Below, piece after piece: positions 46,082-57,393 of a stretch of DNA of 64,000 nt (position 1 is its first letter; each line of letters opens with the position of its first letter). The translations under genes and the position numbers were made by a program. The DNA comes from Edaphochlamys debaryana. Taxonomy: Eukaryota; Chlorophyta; Chlorophyceae; Chlamydomonadales. The stretch lies in NCBI GenBank assembly GCA_016858145.1, contig JAEHOE010000185.1, positions 124,001 through 188,000 of the forward strand, written 5' to 3'. The notes below the pieces were generated by a model. The model had not been told where the DNA came from and did no database searches. It saw nothing but the letters and a program-made list of their open reading frames with translations.

Positions 46082-47735
46082 CCTCCCAGGCGCTCAAAGT
46101 CCAGACCCGAAAGCAGACCGAGTGGTACCCGGCTGGCCGCGGCGTCCAGTAAGTAACTGGCCCGAACACCGGGCTCGGAGCTGTGACAGTCCGGTCGGAG
46201 AAAAATGCCGGGAAAGAGGGCTGAGAGCCATGCAACGCACGCAGGGGCCCGCAAGGGATGGACCGCATGGAGGCAGCATGGCAGCATACTGGTAGGCAGG
46301 CAGCAGGTGGCGCAAGCACTTAGGGCAGGAAGTCCCTACGGCCTCCGCCCCCCCGACCACCACAGCGGCCTGTATCTTAGCACTGGCTATCCAATGCGCC
46401 CGGTCCCGCCCATCCGCGTGCACTGTGGTTCAAGCGCGAGCGGCGGACGCAGAAGTTTGCTCGCACCGTCCAGCGCCACGACATTATGGTAGGGCTCGAT
46501 GCTGTGTATCCAGCGGTGTGAAAGTGGTGACCGGCAAGCGTGGGCACCGGACCCGGGCATGTCAACCGCATTCCCGCTGCTCGGCCCCAGCTCTTGACCG
46601 CGAGTAGTCCCTGCAGTCCTTCTTTGAGCACAGGTGCTAGAGCTGCGGGCGGGCACGCAGCTGGCGCGCTTTGCTGGTACGGCTTGCATGGGGTGCGCGG
46701 TTTAAGGTGCTGGGGGGGTCCGCTGCGGAGTCCTGTTCTGGGCTCTACACACCAAGCGTACCCCTAAACTCACCTGCTCTCAATCACAATAGTGCCCTCC
46801 TATGCAGCGCTGTGCCCCGTTTTGAAGGGCACCAAGCGCATGCCGGACGACCCCCGCACTGCGTTGACCCCGAGCCCCTCTCGGAACCGCATTGCCGGCG
46901 GCCTGACGTGAGCAGCAGGAGCCGCTAAGCACAACGTAAGGCCCCAGCGCTTGTTGCGCAGTCCACCAGTGAGCTTGGACGTCGGGTGTAGCGGGGCTGT
47001 AGCAGGCTGTGCGCGGCGCTAGCACGCGGCGACCGGACACCGGGGGTTCGGAGGGACTAAGTTGCCGGAGTGAAGGTAATGCCGGCCCCCGTGCCGTAGG
47101 CGCCTGGCCTTCGCACCTTGATGGCTAGCTACGTAGGCGCTACTCCACTGGCATCAGCAGCATAGCGCACCAGTCCGCGGCAGCCCAGTTCGCCACGTCG
47201 CGCCGAGCGGCCATGCCGATGCCCCACGTGCGCCCCGACAAGAATCAACAAGTCGGCTTCACTCTAGCTTGCTTCTCCCGTCTGGCTATACAGGTCACTT
47301 TCTGGGCTGCTGCACTACTGGGTGAGCACACGTCTCTGCTCTTCCTGATGTCGGTGTCGAGCTGCGGAATGGCGGTGTAAATCAGACAAGGCCAGCTGGA
47401 AGTCTACGACCGTGCTCCGTAGGTATGTAACATGTCAGCATATACGCCAAATAAGCGTCACATCAACCGCCATAGCCTGGCCGGCATGCCCGCGTGACAC
47501 GCGACGTACCGACCTCCGACACCCCTCCGCCCCCGCGCTCACATTGCTCGCTCAGTGCGCAGCTCCTCACCCTCCTTTCGCCAGCCCGAAAACAATAACA
47601 TAAATGTAAATAAATGTATGCATTGTAGCTCTTGCGTTTCGCGCGCATGTCCCTGCTGTGTGACATGATGCTAATGCCCTCAGTTCCCACAACACGCGCC
47701 CTCCGCCTGCCCCCGCTCCCATCCCCCAGTACTCC

Positions 47736-49847
47736 TCAGCGGAACCGCTTGTGCGGCCAGTCGCCCTCCGCAGCGATGATGGACGGCAGCGTCTTGGAGA
47801 ACAGCCGCGCCACTGCCGTCTGGACCCACTCCGCAGTGATCTCCCGGCGGAAGATGTGCTGCAGCTGAGTCAGGTAGGTCTCGATGGGGGTGTTTCGGGG
47901 CAGCAGGTTCCGCATGATCCACTCGTCCATCTTGCCACACACGCATGCGTGACTCTGCTCAATCACGCAGTGCATGTCTGGGCTGTAGGTAGGGAGCCGG
48001 GTGTGGTCGGCTAGGGTAATGCCCAGCGCAGCCCACTTCGGGTCCGTCAGCTTGGCATGCGTGCTCGGATTGTCCCAAGAGTACCGCGGCCGTGCAGCGC
48101 TCCCCGTCAGGCCCGCCCTCGCAGCCCGGTCGTCCCACTCGCTCTTGGTGCTCTTGATGATGTCGAAGAACTCCTCCTCCGTGCCCCCCTTTGCAGGGCG
48201 CTTGGTGCGCTTGGTCTGCAATGGGGACAAGGCGGCGGCGGCGTGGCGGGCACAACAAGCGGTCATTCCCGGCCTGGGTGGCCAGCCGGTACTGCTCGCG
48301 GCGCAATGCTGGGGCTACGCTGAATTCGAGGGGAGTCGATGCTCTAGAGCCAAGGTTCTGGGAGCTTGAGTGCGGCTGTGTGGGGCAGAAGAGCTGTCAC
48401 GCCGTCATGAAGAGCATCAGGACCAGCCCTGACCCGGACGCCCCAACATGCTTCACGTGTCCTTTCCACGACGCACACAGCAGGCGCCCGGCTAGCAAGT
48501 TAGCCCGGCATGCATTTGCTATGCTATGCCGGATAGCAGCTGCAGTGCAGCAGGGCACTGGCGCAAGGTGCACAGTCGTGCCGGAGTTCCGGCCGGCACG
48601 TGGGCTGGCCCCCTTCGACTTCGCTCTGTTGGAGTGGCGGGTGCTAGTGGAGGTGGACGGCTCGCAGCACACGGTGGGGGCGCATAACGGCAAGAGTGCC
48701 GAGGAGCAAGCGCAGCGGGATAGGGAGAAGGAGGGAAGGGCTCTGGCGCTAGGGTACCATGTGGTTCGCTTGCACTGGCTGGCGGAGGCCTCGGGGCAGT
48801 GGGACGATGCGGTGTGGGGTGCGCTCCGCTCGGGCGGCAAGGCCCCCACGGTCTTCCTGACCCTCTCCTAACCAACCCGCCCTGTCCATTGCTTACTTTG
48901 TATGCTGTGTGGTGCTTGTAGTGGATGCCCTTGGTCCCGGTGATCCAGTACATGCCGATAGCGCCGAAGCGGTAGTTGATGGCTGAGTAGAACTTGACGA
49001 CGCCCACCGGGCGGCCGCTCAGCCGGGGGTCGTGCTTTGTGATGCGGGGCCGTCGCCCTCCGGTGGTCCAGAACTTGTAGCTCGAAGGCCGTATCCAGTA
49101 GGTCTTGGCGTCCAGCCAGATGACGTTCATGAGCCAGGCCGTGATCCAGGTTAACCAGAAGGCGGCCGGGCATGCCTTGGTGGGGGCGAGCGTAGCTCTC
49201 CCCGCACCCCGCACGTACACGCTCCGCCACTTGTAGTGCTTGAGCTTGACCCGGCGCACGCCCAGCTGCAGCCACCGCACGGAGGCGCACACACGCAGCC
49301 GCTTGTTGACGGCTGAGAGAGGCCTCCGGAACTCCACCACGCCCAGCTTGGCCATAGTGGGGCTGCGCTTCTTCATGCGCACCCACAGCGAGCGCCTCGC
49401 ACAGCGCCGCCTGGAGCACAGGTCCACGGCGAAGGGGGCGTGCAGGAACTCCCGCCTGCTCGCGTATGGTGTGTCGCTGCAGCCAGCGTCAGTGAGATCA
49501 GCCAGAGCAGCATCCACGTCTGCTGTTGTCAGCTTGGGCGGCCGGCCAGAGCGTGGGGCGTCAGGGAAGGGTTGGAAGGTGGCGTTGAGGAATGTGCCCA
49601 CGTGTCTGACAATAAACTTGCCAGGTACCGTGATCCACTGTGCGGGCTGGGGGCCAGGCTGCGCCTTCTGTAGCTCCCGGAAGCGTTTGATGGCGTCGGG
49701 GAGCCACTTCTGCTGCCGCCCGAGAGCCAGCGCAGCCAGGCACAGGTCAGCACCTAGTGCTCCACACGCAGCTGCAACAGCAAGCTTCCGTGCATGCTGC
49801 TTGGCCTCGTAGGAGCATGGCTCCTGGGGGTGCCGGGAGTGCGTCAT
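47736..49847 (-). CDS. Tc1/mariner-like DDE transposase, unit 1 (two exons)
   Basis: Exons 49847-48897 and 48215-47736 join in phase 0 to 476 residues. The start is the ATG at 49847, just after a CCCCCAGG acceptor-like stretch, so a 5'UTR intron is possible. The N-terminus has a helix-turn-helix-like region with SGRPPKLT (residues about 100-107), as in Tc1/mariner DNA-binding domains. Catalytic positions: D246 in VIWLDAKTYW, D365 in YSWDNPSTHA and E403 in LPTYSPDMHCVIEQ, giving DD37E spacing. Supporting motifs are VVKFYSAINYRFG and WITGTKG. It would cut and paste its element in the nucleus. No terminal inverted repeats were found around it. The reading frame happens to stay open through the intron, so an unspliced 473-aa form also exists on paper, but it would lack two catalytic residues. 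Confidence 0.85.
48216..48896 (-). other. 681-bp phase-0 intron of the transposase, filled by an antisense nuclease ORF (unit 1)
   Basis: Minus-strand donor AAA|GTAAGC at 48896 and acceptor CATTGCAG| ending at 48216. The intron falls between the first and second catalytic acidic residues of the transposase. The antisense ORF (48221-48871) occupies all but 5 nt at the intron's 3' end and 25 nt at its 5' end. The same intron occurs in every array unit. Confidence 0.8.
48221..48871 (+). CDS. Zinc-ribbon plus PD-(D/E)XK (Vsr/DUF559-like) nuclease, unit 1, antisense within the transposase intron
   Basis: 216 codons from the ATG at 48221; an upstream in-frame TTG at 48191 would reach into transposase exon 2 and is less likely. 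N-terminal basic patch (TRRRRRGG). A putative zinc-binding module has C51, C53, C59, C77 and C80 (ELECGC, SC, CFTCPFHD). The nuclease core reads FDFALLEWRVLVEVDGSQH with D133, E144, D146 and H150, then RDREKEGRALALGYHVVRLHW. This matches the D...ExDG..H...RD..R/K...L...G..V.R pattern of DUF559/Vsr-type endonucleases. It would cleave or nick DNA; the target is unknown. PD-(D/E)XK homing endonucleases are known from other introns, but a homing role here is inference. Confidence 0.75.
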   Translation: MGTRRRRRGGHNKRSFPAWVASRYCSRRNAGATLNSRGVDALEPRFWELECGCVGQKSCHAVMKSIRTSPDPDAPTCFTCPFHDAHSRRPASKLARHAFAMLCRIAAAVQQGTGARCTVVPEFRPARGLAPFDFALLEWRVLVEVDGSQHTVGAHNGKSAEEQAQRDREKEGRALALGYHVVRLHWLAEASGQWDDAVWGALRSGGKAPTVFLTLS

Positions 49848-51508
49848 CCTGGGGGAAAAGGGGGGCAGCGGGGGAAAGGAAGGGGGATGAGGGGTGGGGG
49901 TTGGACGACAAGGAAGCAGATTCGGCAAAGCGAAACACACACGCCCGGTGGTAGTTGGTAGTTAGGTGGTTGGCGGTTGGTTGGCGGGTGGGCCGTTATG
50001 TCAACGGTGGGTGGCACGCTGGGTCCATTCCTCTCCCAGCCTCCAGATCGACCCCACGAAACCCGCCGTTTGCACCGGGAAACCTCCTTCACTTAGGGCA
50101 GGAAGTCCCTACGGCCTCCGCCCCCCCGACCACCACAGCGGCCTGTATCTTAGCACTGGCTATCCAATGCGCCCGGTCCCGCCCATCCGCGTGCACTGTG
50201 GTTCAAGCGCGAGCGGCGGACGCAGAAGTTTGCTCGCACCGTCCAGCGCCACGACATTATGGTAGGGCTCGATGCTGTGTATCCAGCGGTGTGAAAGTGG
50301 TGACCGGCAAGCGTGGGCACCGGACCCGGGCATGTCAACCGCATTCCCGCTGCTCGGCCCCAGCTCTTGACCGCGAGTAGTCCCTGCAGTCCTTCTTTGA
50401 GCACAGGTGCTAGAGCTGCGGGCGGGCACGCAGCTGGCGCGCTTTGCTGGTACGGCTTGCATGGGGTGCGCGGTTTAAGGTGCTGGGGGGGTCCGCTGCG
50501 GAGTCCTGTTCTGGGCTCTACACACCAAGCGTACCCCTAAACTCACCTGCTCTCAATCACAATAGTGCCCTCCTATGCAGCGCTGTGCCCCGTTTTGAAG
50601 GGCACCAAGCGCATGCCGGACGACCCCCGCACTGCGTTGACCCCGAGCCCCTCTCGGAACCGCATTGCCGGCGGCCTGACGTGAGCAGCAGGAGCCGCTA
50701 AGCACAACGTAAGGCCCCAGCGCTTGTTGCGCAGTCCACCAGTGAGCTTGGACGTCGGGTGTAGCGGGGCTGTAGCAGGCTGTGCGCGGCGCTAGCACGC
50801 GGCGACCGGACACCGGGGGTTCGGAGGGACTAAGTTGCCGGAGTGAAGGTAATGCCGGCCCCCGTGCCGTAGGCGCCTGGCCTTCGCACCTTGATGGCTA
50901 GCTACGTAGGCGCTACTCCACTGGCATCAGCAGCATAGCGCACCAGTCCGCGGCAGCCCAGTTCGCCACGTCGCGCCGAGCGGCCATGCCGATGCCCCAC
51001 GTGCGCCCCGACAAGAATCAACAAGTCGGCTTCACTCTAGCTTGCTTCTCCCGTCTGGCTATACAGGTCACTTTCTGGGCTGCTGCACTACTGGGTGAGC
51101 ACACGTCTCTGCTCTTCCTGATGTCGGTGTCGAGCTGCGGAATGGCGGTGTAAATCAGACAAGGCCAGCTGGAAGTCTACGACCGTGCTCCGTAGGTATG
51201 TAACATGTCAGCATATACGCCAAATAAGCGTCACATCAACCGCCATAGCCTGGCCGGCATGCCCGCGTGACACGCGACGTACCGACCTCCGACACCCCTC
51301 CGCCCCCGCGCTCACATTGCTCGCTCAGTGCGCAGCTCCTCACCCTCCTTTCGCCAGCCCGAAAACAATAACATAAATGTAAATAAATGTATGCATTGTA
51401 GCTCTTGCGTTTCGCGCGCATGTCCCTGCTGTGTGACATGATGCTAATGCCCTCAGTTCCCACAACACGCGCCCTCCGCCTGCCCCCGCTCCCATCCCCC
51501 AGTACTCC

Positions 51509-53620
51509 TCAGCGGAACCGCTTGTGCGGCCAGTCGCCCTCCGCAGCGATGATGGACGGCAGCGTCTTGGAGAACAGCCGCGCCACTGCCGTCTGGACCC
51601 ACTCCGCAGTGATCTCCCGGCGGAAGATGTGCTGCAGCTGAGTCAGGTAGGTCTCGATGGGGGTGTTTCGGGGCAGCAGGTTCCGCATGATCCACTCGTC
51701 CATCTTGCCACACACGCATGCGTGACTCTGCTCAATCACGCAGTGCATGTCTGGGCTGTAGGTAGGGAGCCGGGTGTGGTCGGCTAGGGTAATGCCCAGC
51801 GCAGCCCACTTCGGGTCCGTCAGCTTGGCATGCGTGCTCGGATTGTCCCAAGAGTACCGCGGCCGTGCAGCGCTCCCCGTCAGGCCCGCCCTCGCAGCCC
51901 GGTCGTCCCACTCGCTCTTGGTGCTCTTGATGATGTCGAAGAACTCCTCCTCCGTGCCCCCCTTTGCAGGGCGCTTGGTGCGCTTGGTCTGCAATGGGGA
52001 CAAGGCGGCGGCGGCGTGGCGGGCACAACAAGCGGTCATTCCCGGCCTGGGTGGCCAGCCGGTACTGCTCGCGGCGCAATGCTGGGGCTACGCTGAATTC
52101 GAGGGGAGTCGATGCTCTAGAGCCAAGGTTCTGGGAGCTTGAGTGCGGCTGTGTGGGGCAGAAGAGCTGTCACGCCGTCATGAAGAGCATCAGGACCAGC
52201 CCTGACCCGGACGCCCCAACATGCTTCACGTGTCCTTTCCACGACGCACACAGCAGGCGCCCGGCTAGCAAGTTAGCCCGGCATGCATTTGCTATGCTAT
52301 GCCGGATAGCAGCTGCAGTGCAGCAGGGCACTGGCGCAAGGTGCACAGTCGTGCCGGAGTTCCGGCCGGCACGTGGGCTGGCCCCCTTCGACTTCGCTCT
52401 GTTGGAGTGGCGGGTGCTAGTGGAGGTGGACGGCTCGCAGCACACGGTGGGGGCGCATAACGGCAAGAGTGCCGAGGAGCAAGCGCAGCGGGATAGGGAG
52501 AAGGAGGGAAGGGCTCTGGCGCTAGGGTACCATGTGGTTCGCTTGCACTGGCTGGCGGAGGCCTCGGGGCAGTGGGACGATGCGGTGTGGGGTGCGCTCC
52601 GCTCGGGCGGCAAGGCCCCCACGGTCTTCCTGACCCTCTCCTAACCAACCCGCCCTGTCCATTGCTTACTTTGTATGCTGTGTGGTGCTTGTAGTGGATG
52701 CCCTTGGTCCCGGTGATCCAGTACATGCCGATAGCGCCGAAGCGGTAGTTGATGGCTGAGTAGAACTTGACGACGCCCACCGGGCGGCCGCTCAGCCGGG
52801 GGTCGTGCTTTGTGATGCGGGGCCGTCGCCCTCCGGTGGTCCAGAACTTGTAGCTCGAAGGCCGTATCCAGTAGGTCTTGGCGTCCAGCCAGATGACGTT
52901 CATGAGCCAGGCCGTGATCCAGGTTAACCAGAAGGCGGCCGGGCATGCCTTGGTGGGGGCGAGCGTAGCTCTCCCCGCACCCCGCACGTACACGCTCCGC
53001 CACTTGTAGTGCTTGAGCTTGACCCGGCGCACGCCCAGCTGCAGCCACCGCACGGAGGCGCACACACGCAGCCGCTTGTTGACGGCTGAGAGAGGCCTCC
53101 GGAACTCCACCACGCCCAGCTTGGCCATAGTGGGGCTGCGCTTCTTCATGCGCACCCACAGCGAGCGCCTCGCACAGCGCCGCCTGGAGCACAGGTCCAC
53201 GGCGAAGGGGGCGTGCAGGAACTCCCGCCTGCTCGCGTATGGTGTGTCGCTGCAGCCAGCGTCAGTGAGATCAGCCAGAGCAGCATCCACGTCTGCTGTT
53301 GTCAGCTTGGGCGGCCGGCCAGAGCGTGGGGCGTCAGGGAAGGGTTGGAAGGTGGCGTTGAGGAATGTGCCCACGTGTCTGACAATAAACTTGCCAGGTA
53401 CCGTGATCCACTGTGCGGGCTGGGGGCCAGGCTGCGCCTTCTGTAGCTCCCGGAAGCGTTTGATGGCGTCGGGGAGCCACTTCTGCTGCCGCCCGAGAGC
53501 CAGCGCAGCCAGGCACAGGTCAGCACCTAGTGCTCCACACGCAGCTGCAACAGCAAGCTTCCGTGCATGCTGCTTGGCCTCGTAGGAGCATGGCTCCTGG
53601 GGGTGCCGGGAGTGCGTCAT
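51509..53620 (-). CDS. Tc1/mariner-like DDE transposase, unit 2
   Basis: Exons 53620-52670 and 51988-51509; identical to the unit 1 copy, including D246, D365 and E403. The upstream 242 bp is also identical, so any promoter is duplicated with it. Confidence 0.85.
51994..52644 (+). CDS. Intron-nested antisense PD-(D/E)XK nuclease, unit 2
   Basis: Identical to unit 1 copy; nested in intron 51989-52669 of the unit 2 transposase. Confidence 0.75.
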   Translation: MGTRRRRRGGHNKRSFPAWVASRYCSRRNAGATLNSRGVDALEPRFWELECGCVGQKSCHAVMKSIRTSPDPDAPTCFTCPFHDAHSRRPASKLARHAFAMLCRIAAAVQQGTGARCTVVPEFRPARGLAPFDFALLEWRVLVEVDGSQHTVGAHNGKSAEEQAQRDREKEGRALALGYHVVRLHWLAEASGQWDDAVWGALRSGGKAPTVFLTLS

Positions 53621-55281
53621 CCTGGGGGAAAAGGGGGGCAGCGGGGGAAAGGAAGGGGGATGAGGGGTGGGGGTTGGACGACAAGGAAGCAGATTCGGCA
53701 AAGCGAAACACACACGCCCGGTGGTAGTTGGTAGTTAGGTGGTTGGCGGTTGGTTGGCGGGTGGGCCGTTATGTCAACGGTGGGTGGCACGCTGGGTCCA
53801 TTCCTCTCCCAGCCTCCAGATCGACCCCACGAAACCCGCCGTTTGCACCGGGAAACCTCCTTCACTTAGGGCAGGAAGTCCCTACGGCCTCCGCCCCCCC
53901 GACCACCACAGCGGCCTGTATCTTAGCACTGGCTATCCAATGCGCCCGGTCCCGCCCATCCGCGTGCACTGTGGTTCAAGCGCGAGCGGCGGACGCAGAA
54001 GTTTGCTCGCACCGTCCAGCGCCACGACATTATGGTAGGGCTCGATGCTGTGTATCCAGCGGTGTGAAAGTGGTGACCGGCAAGCGTGGGCACCGGACCC
54101 GGGCATGTCAACCGCATTCCCGCTGCTCGGCCCCAGCTCTTGACCGCGAGTAGTCCCTGCAGTCCTTCTTTGAGCACAGGTGCTAGAGCTGCGGGCGGGC
54201 ACGCAGCTGGCGCGCTTTGCTGGTACGGCTTGCATGGGGTGCGCGGTTTAAGGTGCTGGGGGGGTCCGCTGCGGAGTCCTGTTCTGGGCTCTACACACCA
54301 AGCGTACCCCTAAACTCACCTGCTCTCAATCACAATAGTGCCCTCCTATGCAGCGCTGTGCCCCGTTTTGAAGGGCACCAAGCGCATGCCGGACGACCCC
54401 CGCACTGCGTTGACCCCGAGCCCCTCTCGGAACCGCATTGCCGGCGGCCTGACGTGAGCAGCAGGAGCCGCTAAGCACAACGTAAGGCCCCAGCGCTTGT
54501 TGCGCAGTCCACCAGTGAGCTTGGACGTCGGGTGTAGCGGGGCTGTAGCAGGCTGTGCGCGGCGCTAGCACGCGGCGACCGGACACCGGGGGTTCGGAGG
54601 GACTAAGTTGCCGGAGTGAAGGTAATGCCGGCCCCCGTGCCGTAGGCGCCTGGCCTTCGCACCTTGATGGCTAGCTACGTAGGCGCTACTCCACTGGCAT
54701 CAGCAGCATAGCGCACCAGTCCGCGGCAGCCCAGTTCGCCACGTCGCGCCGAGCGGCCATGCCGATGCCCCACGTGCGCCCCGACAAGAATCAACAAGTC
54801 GGCTTCACTCTAGCTTGCTTCTCCCGTCTGGCTATACAGGTCACTTTCTGGGCTGCTGCACTACTGGGTGAGCACACGTCTCTGCTCTTCCTGATGTCGG
54901 TGTCGAGCTGCGGAATGGCGGTGTAAATCAGACAAGGCCAGCTGGAAGTCTACGACCGTGCTCCGTAGGTATGTAACATGTCAGCATATACGCCAAATAA
55001 GCGTCACATCAACCGCCATAGCCTGGCCGGCATGCCCGCGTGACACGCGACGTACCGACCTCCGACACCCCTCCGCCCCCGCGCTCACATTGCTCGCTCA
55101 GTGCGCAGCTCCTCACCCTCCTTTCGCCAGCCCGAAAACAATAACATAAATGTAAATAAATGTATGCATTGTAGCTCTTGCGTTTCGCGCGCATGTCCCT
55201 GCTGTGTGACATGATGCTAATGCCCTCAGTTCCCACAACACGCGCCCTCCGCCTGCCCCCGCTCCCATCCCCCAGTACTCC

Positions 55282-57393
55282 TCAGCGGAACCGCTTGTGC
55301 GGCCAGTCGCCCTCCGCAGCGATGATGGACGGCAGCGTCTTGGAGAACAGCCGCGCCACTGCCGTCTGGACCCACTCCGCAGTGATCTCCCGGCGGAAGA
55401 TGTGCTGCAGCTGAGTCAGGTAGGTCTCGATGGGGGTGTTTCGGGGCAGCAGGTTCCGCATGATCCACTCGTCCATCTTGCCACACACGCATGCGTGACT
55501 CTGCTCAATCACGCAGTGCATGTCTGGGCTGTAGGTAGGGAGCCGGGTGTGGTCGGCTAGGGTAATGCCCAGCGCAGCCCACTTCGGGTCCGTCAGCTTG
55601 GCATGCGTGCTCGGATTGTCCCAAGAGTACCGCGGCCGTGCAGCGCTCCCCGTCAGGCCCGCCCTCGCAGCCCGGTCGTCCCACTCGCTCTTGGTGCTCT
55701 TGATGATGTCGAAGAACTCCTCCTCCGTGCCCCCCTTTGCAGGGCGCTTGGTGCGCTTGGTCTGCAATGGGGACAAGGCGGCGGCGGCGTGGCGGGCACA
55801 ACAAGCGGTCATTCCCGGCCTGGGTGGCCAGCCGGTACTGCTCGCGGCGCAATGCTGGGGCTACGCTGAATTCGAGGGGAGTCGATGCTCTAGAGCCAAG
55901 GTTCTGGGAGCTTGAGTGCGGCTGTGTGGGGCAGAAGAGCTGTCACGCCGTCATGAAGAGCATCAGGACCAGCCCTGACCCGGACGCCCCAACATGCTTC
56001 ACGTGTCCTTTCCACGACGCACACAGCAGGCGCCCGGCTAGCAAGTTAGCCCGGCATGCATTTGCTATGCTATGCCGGATAGCAGCTGCAGTGCAGCAGG
56101 GCACTGGCGCAAGGTGCACAGTCGTGCCGGAGTTCCGGCCGGCACGTGGGCTGGCCCCCTTCGACTTCGCTCTGTTGGAGTGGCGGGTGCTAGTGGAGGT
56201 GGACGGCTCGCAGCACACGGTGGGGGCGCATAACGGCAAGAGTGCCGAGGAGCAAGCGCAGCGGGATAGGGAGAAGGAGGGAAGGGCTCTGGCGCTAGGG
56301 TACCATGTGGTTCGCTTGCACTGGCTGGCGGAGGCCTCGGGGCAGTGGGACGATGCGGTGTGGGGTGCGCTCCGCTCGGGCGGCAAGGCCCCCACGGTCT
56401 TCCTGACCCTCTCCTAACCAACCCGCCCTGTCCATTGCTTACTTTGTATGCTGTGTGGTGCTTGTAGTGGATGCCCTTGGTCCCGGTGATCCAGTACATG
56501 CCGATAGCGCCGAAGCGGTAGTTGATGGCTGAGTAGAACTTGACGACGCCCACCGGGCGGCCGCTCAGCCGGGGGTCGTGCTTTGTGATGCGGGGCCGTC
56601 GCCCTCCGGTGGTCCAGAACTTGTAGCTCGAAGGCCGTATCCAGTAGGTCTTGGCGTCCAGCCAGATGACGTTCATGAGCCAGGCCGTGATCCAGGTTAA
56701 CCAGAAGGCGGCCGGGCATGCCTTGGTGGGGGCGAGCGTAGCTCTCCCCGCACCCCGCACGTACACGCTCCGCCACTTGTAGTGCTTGAGCTTGACCCGG
56801 CGCACGCCCAGCTGCAGCCACCGCACGGAGGCGCACACACGCAGCCGCTTGTTGACGGCTGAGAGAGGCCTCCGGAACTCCACCACGCCCAGCTTGGCCA
56901 TAGTGGGGCTGCGCTTCTTCATGCGCACCCACAGCGAGCGCCTCGCACAGCGCCGCCTGGAGCACAGGTCCACGGCGAAGGGGGCGTGCAGGAACTCCCG
57001 CCTGCTCGCGTATGGTGTGTCGCTGCAGCCAGCGTCAGTGAGATCAGCCAGAGCAGCATCCACGTCTGCTGTTGTCAGCTTGGGCGGCCGGCCAGAGCGT
57101 GGGGCGTCAGGGAAGGGTTGGAAGGTGGCGTTGAGGAATGTGCCCACGTGTCTGACAATAAACTTGCCAGGTACCGTGATCCACTGTGCGGGCTGGGGGC
57201 CAGGCTGCGCCTTCTGTAGCTCCCGGAAGCGTTTGATGGCGTCGGGGAGCCACTTCTGCTGCCGCCCGAGAGCCAGCGCAGCCAGGCACAGGTCAGCACC
57301 TAGTGCTCCACACGCAGCTGCAACAGCAAGCTTCCGTGCATGCTGCTTGGCCTCGTAGGAGCATGGCTCCTGGGGGTGCCGGGAGTGCGTCAT
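55282..57393 (-). CDS. Tc1/mariner-like DDE transposase, unit 3
   Basis: Exons 57393-56443 and 55761-55282; identical to unit 1 copy. Confidence 0.85.
55767..56417 (+). CDS. Intron-nested antisense PD-(D/E)XK nuclease, unit 3
   Basis: Identical to unit 1 copy; nested in intron 55762-56442. Confidence 0.75.
   Translation: MGTRRRRRGGHNKRSFPAWVASRYCSRRNAGATLNSRGVDALEPRFWELECGCVGQKSCHAVMKSIRTSPDPDAPTCFTCPFHDAHSRRPASKLARHAFAMLCRIAAAVQQGTGARCTVVPEFRPARGLAPFDFALLEWRVLVEVDGSQHTVGAHNGKSAEEQAQRDREKEGRALALGYHVVRLHWLAEASGQWDDAVWGALRSGGKAPTVFLTLS

Larger units (their letters stand above)
45016..46146. mobile_element. Possible small element bounded by inverted repeats
   Basis: 45016-45070 and 46100-46146 are inverted copies (shared core GAGTGGTACCCGGCTGGCCG plus TCCAGACCCG, with an internal indel), about 1.13 kb apart. 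A cysteine-rich ORF lies between them, and weaker similarity continues outwards. Flanking target duplication was not identified. Confidence 0.45.
46317..50089. repeat. Array unit 1
   Basis: First complete 3,773-bp unit. 46317-47735 has no supported gene; it contains an AT-rich patch (47590-47630). 49848-50089 precedes the transposase and contains GGTTGG-type short repeats (49960-49990). Confidence 0.95.
50090..53862. repeat. Array unit 2
   Basis: Complete 3,773-bp unit; no difference from unit 1 seen in any translated ORF. Confidence 0.95.

Noticed and set aside
48191..48220. Upstream TTG start extending the nuclease to 226 codons
   Set aside because: TTG is not a normal start in a nuclear gene, and the extension would overlap transposase exon 2; the ATG at 48221 lies just inside the intron.
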